The notes: generated by a model from the letters alone, not told the origin. Shown: positions 38,130 to 47,943, counted from the first letter of the stretch. The stretch is DNA of 64,000 bases from Microbacteriaceae bacterium (GCA_025463545.1 JAODAR010000001.1:1-64000); one strand, 5' to 3'. Translations and numbers: made by a program.

Positions 38130-40163
38130 GTGGATCCCTTCTCAACTCAGAGCGCCCTCCCCTACCAATTACCGCCGTTCGCCGAGATCCGCGAGGAACA
38201 CTACCGCCCCGCCTTCGAGCGCGGCATGAAGGAGCAACTGGCCGAAGTCGCCGCGATCACCGGCAATCCGGCGCCCGCGACCTTCGACAACACCATGCTG
38301 CCGCTGGAACGCAGCGGGCAGACCCTGCAGCGGGTCGCCGCGGTGTTCTTCAACCAGAGCTCCGCCGACTCGAGCGACTTCACCAACGCCCTGGAAGAGG
38401 AGCTCGCCCCCGTGCTGTCCGCCCACCGGGACACGATCCGGCTCGACCCGGCCCTCTACGCGCGCATCGCGACGCTGCACGATACGCGGCACGCCCTGGG
38501 ACTCGACACCGAATCGGTCTACCTCATCGAACGGCACTTCGATGAGGCCACCCTCAGCGGCGCCGCCCTCTCCGACGACGAGAAGGACACCCTTCGGGAC
38601 TACAACCAAAGGCTCTCCACCCTGACCATGCGGTTCGAGAAGAACCTGCTGGCCGACACGAACGAGCTGGCGCTGGTCATCGACGATGCGGCGGAGCTGG
38701 ACGGGCTGACCGCCGGGGAGACTTCGGCGGCGGCCCAGGCGGCGAAGGAGCGTGGACTCGAGGGGAAGTATGTGATCACGCTGGTGCTGCCCACATCCCA
38801 TCCGAACCTGGCCGAACTGACCCGGCGACCAGTGCGGGAACGGTTGCTGGCCGCCTCTCGCGCCCGCGGCATCCGTGGCGGAGAAGACGACAACCGGGAG
38901 TTGGTGCTCCAAATCAGCACACTGCGTGCCGAGCGGGCCCGTCTGCTCGGCTTCGACAACCACGCGGCCGCCGTCACGGCGGACCAGACCGCGAAGACGC
39001 CGGAGGCGGTTGCCCGGATGCTCGGCCAGCTCGCGCCCGCCGCCGCCCGCAACGCCCGAGCCGAGCAGGCCGACCTGCAGCAGGTGATCGACGAGAGCGA
39101 GGATGAGTTCGAGATCGATGCCTGGGACTGGGCGTTCTACACGGAGAAGGTTCGGAAGAAGAAGTTCGACGTGGACGCCGCCGCGATGCGGCCCTACTTC
39201 GAATTGGAGCGGGTGCTCACCGACGGTGTGTTCTTCGCCGCAACCAGGCTCTACGGGATCACCTTCACCGAGCGCCCTGACCTGGTTGCGTGGCACCCTG
39301 AGGCGCGGGTTTTCGAAGTGACGAACGAGGACGGCTCCCCCGTGGGCCTGTATGTCGCCGACTTCTACACACGGGACTCGAAACGCGGCGGCGCCTGGAT
39401 GAACTCGCTCATCTCGCAGTCCACCCTGCTCGGCACGCCGACGGTCGTCACCAACAACCTCAACGTGCCGAAGCCGGCAGCCGGAGAACCCACGCTGCTC
39501 AGCTACGACGAAGTCAACACCCTGTTCCACGAGTTCGGCCACGCCCTGCACGGGCTCTTCGCGCAGGTCACCTACCCGAAATTCTCCGGCACGAATGTGT
39601 ACCGCGACTTCGTCGAGTTCCCCAGCCAGGTGAACGAGATGTGGATGCTCTGGCCGGAGGTGCTGGCAAACTACGCGAAGCACTACCAGACCGGCGAAGC
39701 GATGCCGCAGAAACTGGTGGACAAGGTGCAGGCGTCCTCGACCTTCAACGAAGGCTTCACGACCAGCGAATACCTGGCGGCGGCTCTGCTCGACCAGGCC
39801 TGGCACAGCATCGGCGCGGACACGCTGGTGACGGATGTCGCGGAATTCGAGGCATCCGCTCTCGCTGCCGTCGGTCTCGACAACCCGCTCGTTCCGCCCC
39901 GCTACTCGAGCACCTACTTCGCCCACATCTTCTCCGGTGGCTACGACGCCGGCTACTACTCCTACATCTGGAGTGAGGTGCTCGACGCAGACACCGTGGA
40001 ATGGTTCACGGAGAACGGCGGACTCACCAGGGCCAACGGCGACCGGTTCCGCTCCCGGCTGCTCGGGGTCGGCGGTCGCATGGGCCCGCTCGAGGCGTAC
40101 CGCGATTTCCGCGGCCGGGACGCCGTGATCCAACCGCTGCTGGATCGGCGAGGCCTCAACTAG
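38130..40163 (+). CDS. dcp: M3 family metallopeptidase (Dcp/oligopeptidase A type)
   Basis: 677 residues from a GTG start. The zinc motif HEFGH is at 467-471 in LFHEFGHALHGLF, and FVEFPSQVNEMW supplies the third ligand region. The long helical N-terminal half is typical of dipeptidyl carboxypeptidase and oligopeptidase A, cytoplasmic enzymes that finish peptide breakdown. It is a single gene followed by a terminator-like hairpin. Confidence 0.93.
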   Translation: MDPFSTQSALPYQLPPFAEIREEHYRPAFERGMKEQLAEVAAITGNPAPATFDNTMLPLERSGQTLQRVAAVFFNQSSADSSDFTNALEEELAPVLSAHRDTIRLDPALYARIATLHDTRHALGLDTESVYLIERHFDEATLSGAALSDDEKDTLRDYNQRLSTLTMRFEKNLLADTNELALVIDDAAELDGLTAGETSAAAQAAKERGLEGKYVITLVLPTSHPNLAELTRRPVRERLLAASRARGIRGGEDDNRELVLQISTLRAERARLLGFDNHAAAVTADQTAKTPEAVARMLGQLAPAAARNARAEQADLQQVIDESEDEFEIDAWDWAFYTEKVRKKKFDVDAAAMRPYFELERVLTDGVFFAATRLYGITFTERPDLVAWHPEARVFEVTNEDGSPVGLYVADFYTRDSKRGGAWMNSLISQSTLLGTPTVVTNNLNVPKPAAGEPTLLSYDEVNTLFHEFGHALHGLFAQVTYPKFSGTNVYRDFVEFPSQVNEMWMLWPEVLANYAKHYQTGEAMPQKLVDKVQASSTFNEGFTTSEYLAAALLDQAWHSIGADTLVTDVAEFEASALAAVGLDNPLVPPRYSSTYFAHIFSGGYDAGYYSYIWSEVLDADTVEWFTENGGLTRANGDRFRSRLLGVGGRMGPLEAYRDFRGRDAVIQPLLDRRGLN

Positions 40164-40181
40164 CCCCTCGCATCCTTGTTT

Positions 40182-40211
40182 CCTCGTCCTCCTTTGAAAG
40201 GGAGGGCGAGG
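40182..40211 (+). terminator. Terminator-like hairpin after the M3 peptidase gene
   Basis: CCTCGTCCTCCTTT (40182-40195) pairs with AAAGGGAGGGCGAGG (ending 40211) with one extra base. It starts 18 nt after the peptidase stop. The 40164-40355 gap otherwise shows nothing clear; it also must contain the 3' end of the convergent clpX transcript. Confidence 0.5.
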
Positions 40212-40355
40212 AGTAGAAGTGGAGAGAGCGTGAGTGAGAGCGTGGGTCAGCGGAGGCGCTTCGCCGCCGCCAGTCGCTGGGCGTGGCCCCCGACATCCCC
40301 CACTAAACCTGTGATTGCCGCGCTGATTCCGGCGAAATCCGCTGCAAGACGGCGG

Positions 40356-41639
40356 TTAGGCGGACTTCTCTTCGCGACGTGCTTTGTGGTGGGGCACGAT
40401 CGTGGGCGCTGCGTTGTCGAGCACGGCCTCGCGGGTGACGACCACCCGGGCCACCTCGGTGCTTGACGGCACCTCGAACATGATCGGGCCGAGCACTTCT
40501 TCCATGATGGCGCGGAGGCCCCGGGCCCCGGTCTTGCGGAGCACCGCGAGGTCGGCAATTGCCTCCAGCGCGCCGCGATCGAAGTCGAGCGCTACGCCGT
40601 CGAGCTCGAACATGCGCTGGTACTGCCGCACCAGTGCGTTCTTCGGCACCGTGAGGATCTGCAACAGCGCCTCTTGGTCGAGCTGGGTGACGGTGGTGAC
40701 GATGGGAAGACGACCGATGAATTCCGGGATCAAGCCGAACTTGTGCAGGTCTTCGGGAAGTACCTCACCGAACAGGTTGACATCGTCGCCCTTGCTGTGC
40801 AGTGGGGCGCCGAAACCGATGCCCTTCTTGCCGGCTCGCTGGGAGATGATCTCCTCGAGCCCGGCGAACGCCCCGGCAACGATGAAGAGCACATTCGTGG
40901 TGTCGATCTGGATGAATTCCTGGTGCGGGTGCTTGCGGCCGCCCTGCGGCGGAACGGAGGCGACCGTGCCTTCGAGGATCTTCAGTAGCGCCTGCTGCAC
41001 ACCTTCACCGGAAACGTCGCGGGTGATCGACGGGTTCTCGGCTTTGCGGGCGATCTTGTCGATTTCGTCGATGTAGATGATGCCGGTCTCCGCGCGCTTG
41101 ACGTCGTAATCGGCTGCCTGGATCAGCTTCAGAAGGATGTTTTCGACGTCTTCACCGACGTAGCCGGCCTCGGTGAGCGCGGTGGCATCGGCCACGGCGA
41201 ACGGAACGTTGAGGCGCTTGGCCAGGGTCTGGGCGAGGTAGGTCTTGCCGCAGCCGGTCGGGCCGATCAGGAGGATATTGGACTTCGCGATCTCAACGTC
41301 GTCGTGCATCGCGTCGGCGTCGCGGAGCGTCGTGCGGGCACGAACGCGCTTGTAGTGGTTGTACACAGCAACGGCGAGTGCGCGCTTGGCGGCTTCCTGG
41401 CCGATGACGTATTCCTCAAGGAACCCGAAGATCTCTTTCGGCTTGGGCAGGTCGAAATCGCCAGAGCCTTCAACCTCGCCGGCTTCGGCGAGGCGCTCTT
41501 CGATGATCTCGTTGCACAACTCGACGCACTCGTCGCAGATGTACACACCGGGGCCGGCAATGAGCTGCTGCACCTGCTTCTGGCTCTTCCCGCAGAAAGA
41601 ACACTTGAGCAAGTCCGCGCTTTCGCCTATTCGGGCCAT
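40356..41639 (-). CDS. clpX: ClpX, ATPase subunit of ClpXP
   Basis: 427 residues. AAA+ unfoldase that feeds ClpP. The zinc-binding domain has C13, C16, C35 and C38; Walker A is GPTGCGKT at 126-133, with the [12 protein letters not shown]alker B and the pore loops downstream; the IGF-type loop that docks onto ClpP is [10 protein letters not shown]. It follows clpP2 at 130 nt with a strong hairpin between, so it may also have its own promoter. Confidence 0.97.
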   Translation of the reverse strand: MARIGESADLLKCSFCGKSQKQVQQLIAGPGVYICDECVELCNEIIEERLAEAGEVEGSGDFDLPKPKEIFGFLEEYVIGQEAAKRALAVAVYNHYKRVRARTTLRDADAMHDDVEIAKSNILLIGPTGCGKTYLAQTLAKRLNVPFAVADATALTEAGYVGEDVENILLKLIQAADYDVKRAETGIIYIDEIDKIARKAENPSITRDVSGEGVQQALLKILEGTVASVPPQGGRKHPHQEFIQIDTTNVLFIVAGAFAGLEEIISQRAGKKGIGFGAPLHSKGDDVNLFGEVLPEDLHKFGLIPEFIGRLPIVTTVTQLDQEALLQILTVPKNALVRQYQRMFELDGVALDFDRGALEAIADLAVLRKTGARGLRAIMEEVLGPIMFEVPSSTEVARVVVTREAVLDNAAPTIVPHHKARREEKSA

Positions 41640-41716
41640 CGGTCACCCTCCTCCATTGGTGTCTTATTGAGCCTAGCCTGTGGCGGTGACAGATGCTCGC
41701 AGGCCCGGCACAAAGC

Positions 41717-41752
41717 GAAACGGCGCGCCGCGAGGTGGCGGCGCGCCGTTTC
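41717..41752 (-). terminator. Strong hairpin between clpP2 and clpX
   Basis: GAAACGGCGCGCCGC (41717-41731) pairs perfectly with 41738-41752 around a 6-nt loop, a 15-bp GC-rich stem 18 nt after the clpP2 stop. There is no T-run after it on the minus strand, so it may slow or end clpP transcription ahead of clpX. Confidence 0.65.
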
Positions 41753-41769
41753 GGAACGGGTCGAGTGCT

Positions 41770-42441
41770 CTACTTGACGAGTACCGGAACGTTCTTGCGC
41801 GAGGTGAGAACCTGGTCGATCAGACCGTACTCGAGGGCCTCTGCCGCTCCCAGGATCTTGTCGCGGTCGATGTCCTTGTTCACCTGCTGCTGCGTGCGGT
41901 TGGAGTGGTGCGCGAGCGTCTGCTCCAACCAGGTGCGCATGCGCATGATCTCGGCGGCCTGGATCTCGATGTCTGACGCCTGCCCGCCACCCTGGCCGCC
42001 AACGGACGGCTGGTGGATCAGGATACGCGCGTTCGGCAGGGCGAGACGCTTGCCCGGGGTTCCACCGGCCAGCAGCACGGCTGCCGCTGACGCGGCCTGG
42101 CCCAGGCACACCGTCTGGATGTGCGGACGGATGTACTGCATGGTGTCGTAGATCGCCGTCATCGCGGTGAACGAGCCACCGGGCGAGTTGATATACATGA
42201 CGATGTCGCGGTCCGGGTCCTGGCTTTCGAGCACCAGGAGCTGCGCCATGACGTCGTCAGCGGATGCGTCGTCGATCTGCACGCCGAGGAAAATGATGCG
42301 ATCCTCGAACAGCTTGGCGTACGGGTCCTGGCGCTTGTAGCCGTATGCCGTGCGCTCTTCGAACGTCGGCAGGATGTAGCGAGCCTCCGCCGGGCGGGCA
42401 AGGCCGCCGGCGGCGGGGAGGCCGAAGTTGTTGAATTCCAT
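41770..42441 (-). CDS. clpP2: ClpP2 protease subunit
   Basis: 223 residues. Serine protease with triad S118 (GQAASAA), H143 (LIHQPS) and D194. In actinobacteria two different ClpP rings assemble, and this copy, second in the pair and with a longer N-terminus, matches the ClpP2 type that usually binds the ATPase. It follows clpP1 by 16 nt. Confidence 0.95.
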   Translation of the reverse strand: MEFNNFGLPAAGGLARPAEARYILPTFEERTAYGYKRQDPYAKLFEDRIIFLGVQIDDASADDVMAQLLVLESQDPDRDIVMYINSPGGSFTAMTAIYDTMQYIRPHIQTVCLGQAASAAAVLLAGGTPGKRLALPNARILIHQPSVGGQGGGQASDIEIQAAEIMRMRTWLEQTLAHHSNRTQQQVNKDIDRDKILGAAEALEYGLIDQVLTSRKNVPVLVK

Positions 42442-42457
42442 GTGCGTTCTGCCGTCC

Positions 42458-43069
42458 CTACTTCTTGTTCACTGCGTCGGTCACTGATTCGTCGGTGCCG
42501 CCGCCGCCGACCACTTCGGAGGCGAACTCGCGCAAGTGGTCCACGAATCCGTATTCCAGCGCCTCCTGGGCGGTGAACCAGTTGTCGCGGTCGTTGTCGA
42601 CGAGGATCTGCTCGACGCTCTTGCCGGTCTGCTCTGCGGTGAGCTCAGCCATCCGCTTCTTCATGTCGAGGATGACCTTGGCCTGGGTCTGGATGTCCGC
42701 GGCCGTGCCACCGAATCCGCCGGACGGCTGGTGCAGCAGCACTCGCGCGTTCGGGGTGATGTAACGCTTGCCCTTGGTGCCGGAAGAGAGCAGGAACTGC
42801 CCCATCGAAGCGGCCAAGCCGATCCCCACGGTGACGATGTCATTGGGCACGAACTTCATCGTGTCGTAGATCGCCATGCCGGCGGTGATCGATCCACCGG
42901 GCGAGTTCACGTACAGGTAGATGTCCCGCTTCGAGTCTTCTGCGGCGAGCAGGAGGATCTTCGCGCAAATTTCGTTCGAGTTGTCGTCACGGACCTCTGA
43001 GCCGAGCCAGATGATGCGGTCCTTCAGCAGTCGGTCAAAAACACCGGGGGTGGGTGTCTGTTCGGCCAT
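42458..43069 (-). CDS. clpP1: ClpP1 protease subunit
   Basis: 203 residues. Triad S88 (GLAASMGQ), H113 (LLHQPSGG) and D162. It is first in clpP1-clpP2. The C-terminus is Gly/Val/Thr-rich ([11 protein letters not shown]). The upstream region is the unusual 849-bp gap before tig. Confidence 0.95.
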   Translation of the reverse strand: MAEQTPTPGVFDRLLKDRIIWLGSEVRDDNSNEICAKILLLAAEDSKRDIYLYVNSPGGSITAGMAIYDTMKFVPNDIVTVGIGLAASMGQFLLSSGTKGKRYITPNARVLLHQPSGGFGGTAADIQTQAKVILDMKKRMAELTAEQTGKSVEQILVDNDRDNWFTAQEALEYGFVDHLREFASEVVGGGGTDESVTDAVNKK

Positions 43070-43188
43070 GTCGCGCTCCGTTTCAGTTATCGCTTCGAAA
43101 TGAATCTATAGGAGCCAACGCGGCAGAACGCGCCTGTTCGCCCTCGGCAGATTGCGCACGGCGCTGACCCTTTCCGGCCGGACGCGAA

Positions 43189-43268
43189 GCGAAAACCGGA
43201 CGGTCGGTCGAAACGAGGGCAATTCTTCCCGTTTTCAACTACGGATGCGCAATCCGTCCGGTTTTCGC
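43189..43268. repeat. 15-bp inverted repeat upstream of clpP1
   Basis: GCGAAAACCGGACGG (43189-43203) and CCGTCCGGTTTTCGC (43254-43268) are exact reverse complements 50 bp apart. A related GAAAACCGGACG lies near 43766 with GTCCGGTTT near 43801. This could be a regulator site or the ends of a small palindromic element. Confidence 0.6.
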
Positions 43269-43285
43269 CACAGCCGCCCACCGTT

Positions 43286-43375
43286 GATGCCTGTGCACCG
43301 GATGCCTGTGTACCGGATGCCTGCGCACCGGATGCCTGCGCACCGGATGCCTGCGCACCGGATGCCTGCGCACCG
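43286..43375. repeat. Six 15-bp tandem units
   Basis: Consensus GATGCCTGCGCACCG at 43286, 43301, 43316, 43331, 43346 and 43361, with a broken seventh. The first two units carry C-to-T changes; the last four are identical, suggesting recent expansion. Confidence 0.9.
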
Positions 43376-43857
43376 GGTGCCTCCTCCGTCGGCCACGCAG
43401 AGCTCATCCTTCTCGGCTTCCGCCGGCAACGTTTTCGATCGTCTCAGGTGATCAACGCCATGCCGATGTGCATCTAGGTCATCCGCACCATCCTGGCCGA
43501 TGGTCGCCCCACCCCGACCCGATAGGCCGAGCGAGCCCCGCAGCCGGCTTTCGTGTCGGGCGCAGCGCACCGGCAACCGCATCGGTATCCCGCATCGGCA
43601 TCCGCATCCGGCTTCCCGCATCGGTATCCCGCATCGGCATCCGGCACCCGGCGCATCTCGCACCGGCACAGCGCACCGGCAACTGCATCGGGCTCCGGCG
43701 TAGACATCCCCATCGGCATCCGCCGTCGGCGCAGGGAGATCCGGACAGTTTGGGTCTCCGTTGCCGAAAACCGGACGACGTGCGTCTTTTCAGTGGCCGT
43801 GTCCGGTTTGCGCTGCGAAGCGCGAATCGAGACAGCACCTGTAGCGGCAACGGATGC

Positions 43858-43891
43858 GAAAGGCCGGACGTCCGAGACGTCCGGCCCTTTC
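43858..43891 (-). terminator. Trigger factor terminator hairpin
   Basis: GAAAGGCCGGACGT (43858-43871) pairs with ACGTCCGGCCCTTTC (43877-43891) with one bulged base and a 5-nt loop, 27 nt past the tig stop on the minus strand. Some T's follow. It should end the tig transcript. Confidence 0.65.
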
Positions 43892-43918
43892 GGTGCGGCT
43901 GGTTTCGAGCGGGTGGTG

Positions 43919-45295
43919 CTACTTCGTGGCTGCGGTCGCAGTCTCGTCGGAAGCAGCGGCATCCGTTGCCCCTGCATCGTCAGCATCCGCTTCGTCAGCA
44001 GCTGCCTCGTCTGCATCGTCGACGACGGCGGTGAACTCCGCGAGGTCGACCTTGGCGCCGTTGGAGTCGACGACCTCAGCCTTGCCCAGGACGATCGCCA
44101 GGGCCTTGTTGCGGGCAACCTCGGCCACCATCGACGGGATCTGACCGTTGCTGGAGAGCGCCTGCACGAACTCGCTCGGGTCCATGCCGTACTGGCTGGC
44201 ACCCTGGATCAGGTACTGGGTGAGCTCGTCCTGGCTCACCTGCACCTTCTCGGCCTCGGCGATGGTGTCGAGCAGGATCTGCTGCCGGAACGTCTTCTCG
44301 CTGGACTCGGTGACCTCCGCGCGGTGCACGTCGTCTTCGAGGCGGTTCTCGCCCTCGAGGTGACGGTGCACTTCGTCTTCGATGATCGCGGCCGGAACCG
44401 GAACCTCAACGGACTCAAGGAGCTTCTCGACGAGCTGGTCGCGGGCCTGGCCGCCCTGGCCGAAGGTCTTCGAGCGCTCGACCTGCGTCTTCAGGCTGGC
44501 CTTCAGTTCGTCGATGGTGTCGAACTCGCTGGAGATCTGAGCGAAGTCGTCATCGGCGGTGGGGAGCTCGCGCTCCTTGACGGCCAGGACGGTGACGGTG
44601 ATCTCAGCGGTCTCGCCTTCGTGCTCGCCACCGAGGAGGTTCGAGTTGAAAACGGTGGTCTCACCGGCGGTGAGCGAGTCGAGTGCTTCGTCGATGCCCT
44701 CGATCAGTTCGCCGGAACCCAACTCGTAGGAGATGCCGTTCGCGGTGTCGACCTCGACGCCGTTGATGGCTGCAACCAGGTCGATCTGCACGAAGTCGCC
44801 GGCCTTGGCCGGACGGTCGACGGACACGAGGGTGCCGAAGCGGCTGCGCAGGGTGTCGAGCTCCTCGGTGACCTCGTCGTCGGAGACCTCGACGGCGTCG
44901 ACGGTGAGCTTCAGGCCCTCGTACGCGGGAAGTTCGATTTCGGGGCGAACGTCAACCTCAATCGACAGCAGCAGGTCGCCGGAGAAGTCCTTGTCGCTGG
45001 GCCATTCGACGATGTCGGCCTCGGGACGGCCGAGCGGACGCAGCTTGGACTCTTCGACGGCGGAGCGGTAGAAACCGTCGAGACCCTCGTTGACAGCGTG
45101 CTCGAGCACGGCCGACTTACCGACGCGCTGGTCGATGATGGGCGGCGGAACCTTGCCCTTACGGAAGCCGGGGATGTTGATCTCTTCAGCGATGTGGCTG
45201 TACGCGTGGGTGATGCTGGGCTTCAGCTCCTCGGGCGTCACCGTGATGGTGAGCTTGGCGCGCGTGGGGCTCAGCTTTTCGACCGTGGACTTCAC
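43919..45295 (-). CDS. tig: Trigger factor chaperone
   Basis: 458 residues. Ribosome-bound chaperone and peptidyl-prolyl isomerase. The ribosome-binding signature GFRKGK is at 43-48, the FKBP-type domain follows (about 150-235), and the tail is an Asp/Ala-rich run after residue 425. It starts 40 nt after the tRNA-Pro gene on the same strand and may be read through from it. tig near clpP/clpX is a common bacterial order. Confidence 0.97.
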   Translation of the reverse strand: MKSTVEKLSPTRAKLTITVTPEELKPSITHAYSHIAEEINIPGFRKGKVPPPIIDQRVGKSAVLEHAVNEGLDGFYRSAVEESKLRPLGRPEADIVEWPSDKDFSGDLLLSIEVDVRPEIELPAYEGLKLTVDAVEVSDDEVTEELDTLRSRFGTLVSVDRPAKAGDFVQIDLVAAINGVEVDTANGISYELGSGELIEGIDEALDSLTAGETTVFNSNLLGGEHEGETAEITVTVLAVKERELPTADDDFAQISSEFDTIDELKASLKTQVERSKTFGQGGQARDQLVEKLLESVEVPVPAAIIEDEVHRHLEGENRLEDDVHRAEVTESSEKTFRQQILLDTIAEAEKVQVSQDELTQYLIQGASQYGMDPSEFVQALSSNGQIPSMVAEVARNKALAIVLGKAEVVDSNGAKVDLAEFTAVVDDADEAAADEADADDAGATDAAASDETATAATK

Positions 45296-45334
45296 GTGGG
45301 ACTCTCCTGTATCTGGAACGATGTTCTGGGGTGA

Positions 45335-45411
45335 TGGTCGGGGCGACAGGATTCGAACCTGCGACCTCTCGGTCCCAAACCGAGCGCTCTACCAAGCTGA
45401 GCTACGCCCCG
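45335..45411 (-). tRNA. tRNA-Pro (anticodon TGG)
   Basis: Minus-strand acceptor CGGGGCG pairs with CGCCCCG. The anticodon stem CTCGG/CCGAG encloses TTTGGGA, giving TGG (reads CCA and likely CCG/CCT by wobble). The T-loop is TTCGAAT. CCA is encoded. It lies 39 nt upstream of tig. Confidence 0.95.
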
Positions 45412-45591
45412 GATTGCCATCTACACAACCCGCTGGGGCCACCCTCTTGGCGCGCGAATATTCTCACGACAGGCGGATTGACCTCGGTCAGTCTACTGCA
45501 CCACCGCCGGGTGGAATGCGCCGGGGCTGGCAGCAGGTGTGCCATAACCTGTACTACGATATTCGAGTGCCTCCGGGAAACCGGGCGACAC

Positions 45592-45662
45592 GGGGATGTA
45601 GCTCAATGGTAGAGCCTCAGTCTTCCAAACTGATCACGCGGGTTCGATTCCCGTCATCCCCT
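45592..45662 (+). tRNA. tRNA-Gly (anticodon TCC)
   Basis: Acceptor GGGGATG pairs with CATCCCC. The anticodon stem TCAGT/ACTGA encloses CTTCCAA, giving TCC (reads GGA/GGG). The T-loop is TTCGATT. CCA is not encoded as such. Its 3' half overlaps the antisense end of the YdeI-like gene. Confidence 0.95.
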
Positions 45663-46239
45663 CCCAGACCCCACCTTCAGACCCCAGGTTCAGCATCGCC
45701 TCGCGGAGGCGGTCAGCTCGAACCTCGGGTGTTCTCGCCTTTGCGAGCCGCAGGATCAGGGCATACCGCTCGGTCCGGCCGAGGCCGTCGAAGGCGCGCC
45801 GTGCCCGGTCATTGCCGCCCAGTGCCGCCTCGAGATCGGGTGGAACGATGGCGTTTCGCTGGGATTCATAAGCGGATGCCCACCGGCCGTCGGCCTGGGC
45901 CGCGTCGATTTCGCGGAAACCGGGTTCACGCATCCGCCCCGCCGCAATCAGCACCTCGACCTTGCTGACGTTGACCTTTGACCACGAGCTCCCGGGCCGG
46001 CGGCGGGAGTACTTCTGCAGGTAGAACGTGGCATCCAGGGGCTTCCGCTGACTGTCGATCCAGCCGAAACACAGGGCGGCATCCAGCGCCTCCGTGATGG
46101 TGACCGAGGTCACGCCCGAGTTTTTCTTCGCGATCTTCAGCCAGGCGCCAACCGGCGACTCGTGGTGCTCCGCAAGCCAGGTTTCCCACTCGACGGCGCT
46201 GCCGAACAGGAAGATCTCCGCACCGTCAACCGTGTCCAT
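45634..46239 (-). CDS. YdeI/OmpD-associated family protein
   Basis: 201 residues from ATG 46239. Family features: WETWLAEHHESPVGAWLKIAKKNSG, then ALDAALCFGWIDSQRKPLD and the basic KYSRRRPGSSWSKVN. The C-terminal REAMLNLG is followed by about 17 further codons that read through the opposite strand of the tRNA-Gly gene before a stop at 45634. Function of the family is not established. It follows the DUF1905 gene and ends the DUF1801-DUF1905-YdeI cluster. Confidence 0.85.
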   Translation of the reverse strand: MDTVDGAEIFLFGSAVEWETWLAEHHESPVGAWLKIAKKNSGVTSVTITEALDAALCFGWIDSQRKPLDATFYLQKYSRRRPGSSWSKVNVSKVEVLIAAGRMREPGFREIDAAQADGRWASAYESQRNAIVPPDLEAALGGNDRARRAFDGLGRTERYALILRLAKARTPEVRADRLREAMLNLGSEGGVWEGMTGIEPA

Positions 46240-46252
46240 CTGCGCAACCGGG

Positions 46253-46690
46253 TCATCCGCGCAGGGTCGACAACGCCTTGCCAATCCGGCGCTGCCGGGT
46301 TTCAGGCGTCTTGGCGCCCGCTATGTCCAGCGTGAACCGGCTTTGGGCGCTGTAGGAGAGGGCGTCGAACGCAGCGCGGGCGACGGCATCCGTTGCCAGC
46401 GCGCTGGTGAAGTCAGCAGGCATGTCCACTTCACGAGGTGCGGTGTCAACCTCAAGGGCGACCTCGATCTCTTCATCCCCGGTCAACCCAGCGGCCTCAC
46501 GGTTCGCGGAACTCAGCGAAATCATGTATTCGCCCTTGTACGGCGCGACGGTGTTGCGGTAGCTGAAATCGCCGATCGTCACGATGACCGGCACGCGCTT
46601 GCCGGCGCCGAGGCCCTGGACCACGTGCTCCGGCACCGGGATCCCCGTCGCATTTCCCGAGCGCCGAAGGTGGGTGCTGAAACTGGTCAT
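46253..46690 (-). CDS. DUF1905/YdeI-type small protein
   Basis: 145 residues. N-terminal DUF1905-type domain (HVVQGLGAGKRVPVIVTIGDFSYRNTVAPYKGEYMISL), then a short YdeI-like C-terminal helix pair (FDALSYSAQSRFTLDIAGAKTPETRQRRIGKAL). It shares that C-terminal motif with the neighbouring YdeI gene. Its ATG overlaps the DUF1801 stop by 4 bp. Confidence 0.85.
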   Translation of the reverse strand: MTSFSTHLRRSGNATGIPVPEHVVQGLGAGKRVPVIVTIGDFSYRNTVAPYKGEYMISLSSANREAAGLTGDEEIEVALEVDTAPREVDMPADFTSALATDAVARAAFDALSYSAQSRFTLDIAGAKTPETRQRRIGKALSTLRG

Positions 46691-47037
46691 GATCGCTTCT
46701 CCAGGGTCGCGGCGACGGCCCGCTCGATGAGGTCATACGGCACGGGCTCCGCCAGGGGGAACTTCAGTGTGCCCTTGTCACCACGGTATCGCAGCAGCTC
46801 GGATTCGACCTCGCCGTGCAGGACGGGTATCGCATACAGGGCCACATGCTGTTTCCAACCGGCGAAGTGAAGCCGAGTGTTCCCTGCGGATACCGTCGGC
46901 ATGCCGTAACTGATCGACTCGGTGGCCGTCGGCGCGACCCGCTGCACGGCCCTCCGCATCTCCTGCAACACGATCTGGACGGCGTCGGGGAAGGCTGCGA
47001 TGTAGTCGTCGACTGACGCGGGACTTGGGTCGTCCAT
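46687..47037 (-). CDS. DUF1801 (YdhG-like) protein
   Basis: 116 residues. PDAVQIVLQEMRRAVQRVAPTATESISYGMPTV and LHFAGWKQHVALY fit the DUF1801 family, whose fold resembles frataxin-like proteins but whose role is unknown. ATG 47037 was chosen: GAGGTG sits 6 nt upstream, whereas the ATG at 47043 directly abuts it. First of a three-gene coupled cluster. Confidence 0.85.
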   Translation of the reverse strand: MDDPSPASVDDYIAAFPDAVQIVLQEMRRAVQRVAPTATESISYGMPTVSAGNTRLHFAGWKQHVALYAIPVLHGEVESELLRYRGDKGTLKFPLAEPVPYDLIERAVAATLEKRS

Positions 47038-47161
47038 CACCATCACCTCGTTCGGTTCCGATGAGTGTATCTCCCGGCCGCGAGCGCGGCCCAGAACAGG
47101 GGTCCCGGGCGGCACGGCGCCGTCGAAAGCGCGCGCTCTAGGCGCAGTGGCCGGTTCGGAG

Positions 47162-47167
47162 CACAAT
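47162..47167 (+). promoter_or_regulatory. -10 box of a probable leaderless promoter
   Basis: CACAAT followed by exactly 6 nt and the ATG at 47174, the same arrangement as at 13470 and 56314. No Shine-Dalgarno is present. Confidence 0.45.
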
Positions 47168-47173
47168 GGTCCC

Positions 47174-47872
47174 ATGACGGACCACGAGGTCCCTCCTTCT
47201 GACGGCCCTGAGAAGGTCCCCGCGTCGGTGCGCGCACAATTGCTCGCCACCGAACACTGGAGTCTGCTCGCTTCGCGGAGCACCACCCAGGCCGAGGTGC
47301 TCACCCGCATCACCATTTTCCTCACCCTGACGTCTGCCGGCCTGGTCAGCCTCGCGCTGGCCGGCCAAGCTATGCATTTCGATGGGATGTTCCCGCTGCT
47401 GGCGATCATCGTCGTGGCGATCGTGCTGTTGGTGGGCGTACTCACACAGATCCGTGTGATCAACGTGGGCTTCGAGGACTTGTCGTACGTGCTTGCCATG
47501 AACCGGCTGCGAGCTGCCTACGCCGACCTCGACCCCGGCATCGTGCCGTACCTGATGAGCTCACGCTTCGATGACCAGGTCGGGAGCCAGGACACGTACG
47601 ACATGCTCGGCGGGCGTTCCGCCCTCAACCATGTGGCGGGCAGCAGCATGGTTTTGATCATGACGGTGAACTCGGCCCTGGTTGGCCTGTTCGTCGCCGG
47701 ACTCGCCGCCAGCCTTACCCCGCCACCGATCATTGCCCTGATACTCGGACTCGCGGCAGGAGCGATCTATCTGACTGTCGCACTCATCACCGGGGGTCGA
47801 CGCTACATTCGGGTCTGGAACAGCTACGAGCCCCGCTTCCCGTCCCCACCGCCGAACAGGCGGCCTCGCTAG
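47174..47872 (+). CDS. Integral membrane protein of unknown function
   Basis: 232 residues with four hydrophobic helices in two pairs (about 55-75 and 85-105, then 160-180 and 185-205), separated by a hydrophilic loop. N- and C-termini are cytoplasmic by charge. The family is not recognised. It stands alone, divergent from the DUF1801 cluster and convergent with the glycolipid-binding gene. Start chosen at the ATG 6 nt after a -10 box. Confidence 0.75.
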   Translation: MTDHEVPPSDGPEKVPASVRAQLLATEHWSLLASRSTTQAEVLTRITIFLTLTSAGLVSLALAGQAMHFDGMFPLLAIIVVAIVLLVGVLTQIRVINVGFEDLSYVLAMNRLRAAYADLDPGIVPYLMSSRFDDQVGSQDTYDMLGGRSALNHVAGSSMVLIMTVNSALVGLFVAGLAASLTPPPIIALILGLAAGAIYLTVALITGGRRYIRVWNSYEPRFPSPPPNRRPR

Positions 47873-47943
47873 CCGCGCTGGCCGCACGGGGCGCACTGGC
47901 CGCTAGCCGCACTATCCCGCCGGGTGCCACGCGCGTCCCGTGG

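Larger units (their letters stand above)
43070..43857. other. 849-bp gene-free gap between clpP1 and tig, rich in repeats
   Basis: No plausible gene is seen on either strand; open frames are low-complexity. Contents in order: the clpP1 leader, a 15-bp inverted repeat (43189-43203 with 43254-43268), six 15-bp tandem units (43286-43375), a 27-bp exact direct repeat (43578-43604 and 43617-43643) inside CATCGG-rich sequence, a second copy of the GAAAACCGGACG motif near 43766 with a partner at 43799, and the tig terminator (43858-43891). Confidence 0.7.

Noticed and set aside
38169..40133. Minus-strand open frame of 654 codons opposite the M3 peptidase
   Set aside because: Antisense shadow with Gly/Arg/Val-biased composition; the plus strand has HEFGH and full family length.
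43286..43375. Possible CRISPR array
   Set aside because: Units are only 15 bp and directly adjacent, with no spacers and no cas genes in the window.
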